Part shown: in pieces, positions 5,137-7,768 of the stretch
Position numbering within the stretch: position 1 is the stretch's first letter
Layout: every line of letters starts with the position of its first letter
Assembly (NCBI GenBank): GCA_947175655.1
Contig: CAMWNQ010000081.1
Location: forward strand, 1-7,768
Direction: 5' to 3'
From: an uncultured Clostridia bacterium
GTDB lineage: Bacteria > Bacillota > Clostridia > Oscillospirales > Ruminococcaceae
DNA: 7,768 nucleotides
Program-made: the position numbers and the translations under genes
The notes under the pieces: model-generated
The model's database searches: none
What the model saw: the letters and a program-made list of their open reading frames with translations, nothing else
What the model was told of the DNA's origin: nothing

Positions 5137-6405
5137 TTAATAAATTACTGAATTTTTTATAATATCACAGGTATAATCTATATCTTCATCTGTATGAGCA
5201 TTTGAAATAAACATTGCTTCAAACTGCGAAGGAGCAGTATAAATATTATGTTCAAGAAGATGTTTAAAATATTCAGCATATTTTTTGGTATCTGATTTTT
5301 TTGCAATATTATAGTTAATGACTTTTTCATCATTAAAAAATACAGTCATAATAGAACCAGCACGATTTACATTCAAACCAACTGATTTCATTGCATCTTC
5401 AAGCTTTCTGGATTTTTTCTCAAGATTTTCATATATTTCCGGAGAATTTTCAAGAATTTTCAATACAGCAATTCCTGCCGATACAGCAACAGGATTTCCC
5501 GAAAGTGTTCCTGCCTGATATACAGAACCAAGAGGGGCAACACATTCCATTATTTTACGTTTTCCTCCATATACAGCAAGAGGCATACCTCCTCCAACTA
5601 TTTTTCCTAAAGCAGTCATATCCGGAGTAACTCCATAATATTTTCCTGCTCCACCTGTTCCGCCAAGACGAAATCCCGTTATGACTTCATCAAATATAAG
5701 AACAGCATTATATTTTTCAGTTATATAACGCAGATATGGTAAAAAATCATCAACAGGGGGTACTACTCCCATATTCGCTGCACACGGTTCAACTAATACA
5801 CATGCTATTTCGTTACCATATTGCTTAAAAAGATTTTCAACAGATTCTTTATTATTATATTCAGCAAGAAGAGTATTTTTAATATAATCTTCAGGAATTC
5901 CGGCACTCTCTGGTATTGCATTAGTCAGAAGTCCTGAACCGGCTTTAACAAGAAGTCCGTCCGAATGCCCGTGATAACAGCCCTCAAATTTCAATATTTT
6001 ATCTCTTCTGGTATACCCTCTTGCAACTCTTACTGCACTCATAACAGCTTCTGTACCTGAATTTACAAGCCTCAGCATCTCCATAGAAGGAATATTTCTT
6101 TTTATTATTTCTGCAAGTTCAATTTCCCCTTTATGACAAGCCCCGAAAGTTAAACCGGATTCACATGTTTTCTTTACAGCTTCCACTACTTCTGGACAGG
6201 CATTCCCAAGAATATTAGGCCCCCAAGAACAAATATAATCTATATATTCATTTCCATCAGCATCATAAATTTTACTGCCTTTTGCACTTTCAATGAATAA
6301 GGGAGTCATATTGACGCTGTTAAAAGCTCTCACTGGACTGTTAACTCCAGCGGGCATAAAATTCAAAGCTTTTTTATAAAGTTCTTCTGATTTTTTATAA
6401 TTCAT
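5137..6405 (-). CDS. hemL: Glutamate-1-semialdehyde 2,1-aminomutase
   Basis: This PLP enzyme converts glutamate-1-semialdehyde to 5-aminolevulinate, the committed precursor of tetrapyrroles, in the cytoplasm. It has 422 residues, the usual family length. The N-terminus AGVNSPVRAF (19-28) is diagnostic. SGTEA (116-120) binds the cofactor phosphate, YHGHSD (144-149) follows, FDEVITGFR (238-246) carries the Asp that contacts the pyridine ring, and ALGKIVGGG holds the PLP lysine, Lys268. GSVYQAGTLSGNPVA (293-307) is also typical. The ATG at 6405 is preceded by GGAG at the end of hemB, seven bases after the hemB stop. The frame extends upstream to a TTG at 6438 inside hemB, but that start would add residues foreign to the family. 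It is the third visible gene of the hemD-hemB-hemL operon, and its product feeds HemB. No terminator separates it from tRNA-Thr. Confidence 0.98.
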   Translation of the reverse strand: MNYKKSEELYKKALNFMPAGVNSPVRAFNSVNMTPLFIESAKGSKIYDADGNEYIDYICSWGPNILGNACPEVVEAVKKTCESGLTFGACHKGEIELAEIIKRNIPSMEMLRLVNSGTEAVMSAVRVARGYTRRDKILKFEGCYHGHSDGLLVKAGSGLLTNAIPESAGIPEDYIKNTLLAEYNNKESVENLFKQYGNEIACVLVEPCAANMGVVPPVDDFLPYLRYITEKYNAVLIFDEVITGFRLGGTGGAGKYYGVTPDMTALGKIVGGGMPLAVYGGKRKIMECVAPLGSVYQAGTLSGNPVAVSAGIAVLKILENSPEIYENLEKKSRKLEDAMKSVGLNVNRAGSIMTVFFNDEKVINYNIAKKSDTKKYAEYFKHLLEHNIYTAPSQFEAMFISNAHTDEDIDYTCDIIKNSVIY

Positions 6406-6412
6406 ATTTTTA

Positions 6413-7372
6413 TCACTCCAGCCAATATGCCACATCAAGAGCGTGATATGTGATTATTATATCTGCTCCGGCACGTTTCATAGCAATCATATTTTCCATA
6501 ACAATATTTCTTTCATCAATCCAACCGTTAATTGATGCTGATTTTATCATTGAATACTCACCGCTGACATTATATACTGCTATTGGCAGATTAAAATTTT
6601 CTCTTGCTGATTTTACAAGATCAAGATAAGCAAGAGCCGGTTTTATCATAACTATATCAGCACCTTCTTCAATATCATCAGCAATTTCAAGAAGTGCTTC
6701 ATGTCCGTTGGCAAAATCCATCTGATAGCTTTTTCTGTCACCAAAACAAGGAGCTGATTCTGCCGCATCTCTGAACGGTGAATAATATCCTGATGCAAAT
6801 TTTGCACTGTATGACATTATCGGAATTTCTTTAAATCCATTTTCATCAAGAAAAGTCCTTATAGCTTTCACTCTTCCGTCCATCATATCAGAAGGTGCTA
6901 TAATATCAGCCCCTGCTTTTGCAAGACTTAAAGCCATTTTTGAAAGTAAAGGTAATGTTTCATCATTTAAAATTTTGTTTCCAGATATAACTCCACAATG
7001 ACCATGCGATGTATACTCACAAAGACATACATCAGCAATAATCAGAAGTTCAGGATATTTTTCTTTTATATATCTTACTGCTTTTTGTGTAATTCCATTA
7101 TCATCATATGCCGAACTACCTAAAACGTCTTTTTTTTCAGGAATTCCAAATATAAGAAGTCCAGATATTCCGCTTTTTTTAATTCTTTCAAGTATTTCGT
7201 CAAGCCTGTCAACAGAATACTGATATATTTCTGGCATTGACTTTACCGGATTTTTTATATTTTCACCCTCAATAACGAATAAAGGATAAATCAAATCACT
7301 TTTATTTATGCTTGTCTCACGAACAAGACGACGTAATCTTTCATCAGCACGAAGTCTTCTGAATCTTTTCAT
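6413..7372 (-). CDS. hemB: Porphobilinogen synthase (delta-aminolevulinic acid dehydratase)
   Basis: The enzyme condenses two 5-aminolevulinate molecules, made by the HemL encoded just downstream, into porphobilinogen. It has 319 residues, the normal length. The metal site DVCLCEYTSHGHCG (114-127) contains all three zinc-binding cysteines (116, 118, 126), so this is the zinc-dependent type. MSYSAKFASGYYSPFRDA contains the second active lysine, Lys191, and MIKPALAYLD the Schiff-base lysine, Lys244. YNVSGEYSM (267-275) is also conserved. The N-terminal arm used for octamer assembly is present (RFRRLRADERLRRLVRET). The ATG has AGGAGG seven bases upstream and overlaps the hemD stop as ATGA, so the two are translationally coupled. 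hemL follows after seven bases. Confidence 0.98.
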   Translation of the reverse strand: MKRFRRLRADERLRRLVRETSINKSDLIYPLFVIEGENIKNPVKSMPEIYQYSVDRLDEILERIKKSGISGLLIFGIPEKKDVLGSSAYDDNGITQKAVRYIKEKYPELLIIADVCLCEYTSHGHCGVISGNKILNDETLPLLSKMALSLAKAGADIIAPSDMMDGRVKAIRTFLDENGFKEIPIMSYSAKFASGYYSPFRDAAESAPCFGDRKSYQMDFANGHEALLEIADDIEEGADIVMIKPALAYLDLVKSARENFNLPIAVYNVSGEYSMIKSASINGWIDERNIVMENMIAMKRAGADIIITYHALDVAYWLE

Positions 7373-7768
7373 TTTTCAGCCTCCTGTATAATTTTATTTA
7401 CAATACCATCTATATTACAGACATCAGCAGTTATAAATTTATTTATATTGTATTTTAAAAGTGCAGAAGTAGTAATATCGCCAATACATACTATTTTTAC
7501 CGATTCGGATATTTTATAATTATTTTTAAAAAACAAATCTACTCCCGATTTGCTTGCAAATACAAGAAAATCAGTATCTATTTTTTCTGGATTAACTTTG
7601 GGAACTGATATAATATCATAAGTCTTTATATCATCATATAAAACATTATTTTTGTCAAGAACTTCATTTAACTTTCTAGAACCATTTTCACCACGTAGTA
7701 TTAATAATTTATCATCATTATTTATGTTTTCGCAAAGTTTTTCAGCAAGTGCCTGAGATGTATATTTA
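7369..7768 (-). CDS. hemD: Uroporphyrinogen-III synthase, C-terminal part (partial)
   Basis: The minus strand is open from the window edge to a TGA at 7369-7371, giving 132 residues without a start. It resembles the C-terminal half of uroporphyrinogen-III synthase, which closes and inverts hydroxymethylbilane to form uroporphyrinogen III. The marks are LILRGENG, then VFASKSGVDLFFKN (family pattern F(T/A)SxxGVxxFF) and VKIVCIGDITTSALLKY (family IGxxTAxAL), ending in a helix, IVNKIIQEAEK. The stop overlaps the hemB ATG by four bases. In many Clostridia this domain is fused behind the CobA/SUMT uroporphyrinogen methyltransferase; the window is too short to show whether that is so here. Confidence 0.88.
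   Translation of the reverse strand, partial: KYTSQALAEKLCENINNDDKLLILRGENGSRKLNEVLDKNNVLYDDIKTYDIISVPKVNPEKIDTDFLVFASKSGVDLFFKNNYKISESVKIVCIGDITTSALLKYNINKFITADVCNIDGIVNKIIQEAEK

Noticed and set aside
6406..6438. N-terminal extension of hemL to a TTG at 6438
   Set aside because: It lies within the hemB coding end and adds eleven residues absent from the family; the ATG at 6405 has a GGAG site and the expected N-terminus.

Overview
The window comes from a low-GC Gram-positive bacterium, most likely a clostridial gut-type Firmicute (Ruminococcus/Oscillospiraceae-like). The evidence is strong AGGAGG ribosome binding sites, GTG and TTG starts, consensus sigma-A promoters, a tRNA-Thr without an encoded CCA, and a hemD-hemB-hemL order familiar from Clostridia. 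The genus assignment is inference.

Two kinds of DNA meet at the tRNA. To its right (about 5137-7768, minus strand) is core metabolism: the 3' end of hemD, then hemB and hemL, tightly packed and AT-rich. These are steps of the C5 tetrapyrrole pathway. tRNA-Thr(GGT) follows at 5001-5073, with a consensus promoter and a downstream hairpin terminator. No terminator separates hemL from the tRNA.

To the left of the tRNA the DNA looks accessory. First comes an att-like stretch with tandem ATTGACACCCC repeats. Next is a decayed minus-strand gene (about 4823-4150), whose two surviving segments lie in different frames and resemble the N-terminal part of a large multidomain protein that I remember but cannot name. 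It ends abruptly at an ISAs1-type insertion sequence remnant (about 3912-4156, plus strand) that has itself lost the middle of its transposase.

Next on the minus strand is an apparently intact signalling and transport module: an OmpR-type response regulator (TTG start 3838), a BcrA-type ABC ATPase, an ABC-2 permease and a histidine kinase with one membrane anchor and almost no extracellular part. Such modules commonly sense and resist antimicrobial peptides. The gap between regulator and ATPase holds four GGTTAAG/GGTAAAG-like direct repeats at 11-12 bp spacing and a perfect 20-bp palindrome, so it is the likely control point. The likely circuit is that the kinase, made from the last gene, phosphorylates the regulator, which then activates the ATPase-permease-kinase operon. 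The module ends at a bidirectional terminator (about 400-445).

The left edge holds the C-terminal two thirds of a PemK/MazF-like toxin (140-391, plus strand) without its N-terminus, and a possible partial minus-strand ORF running off the window. I found no CRISPR array, riboswitch or intact integrase. The most interesting content is the regulatory architecture of the transporter operon and the layered decay of accessory genes next to the tRNA.
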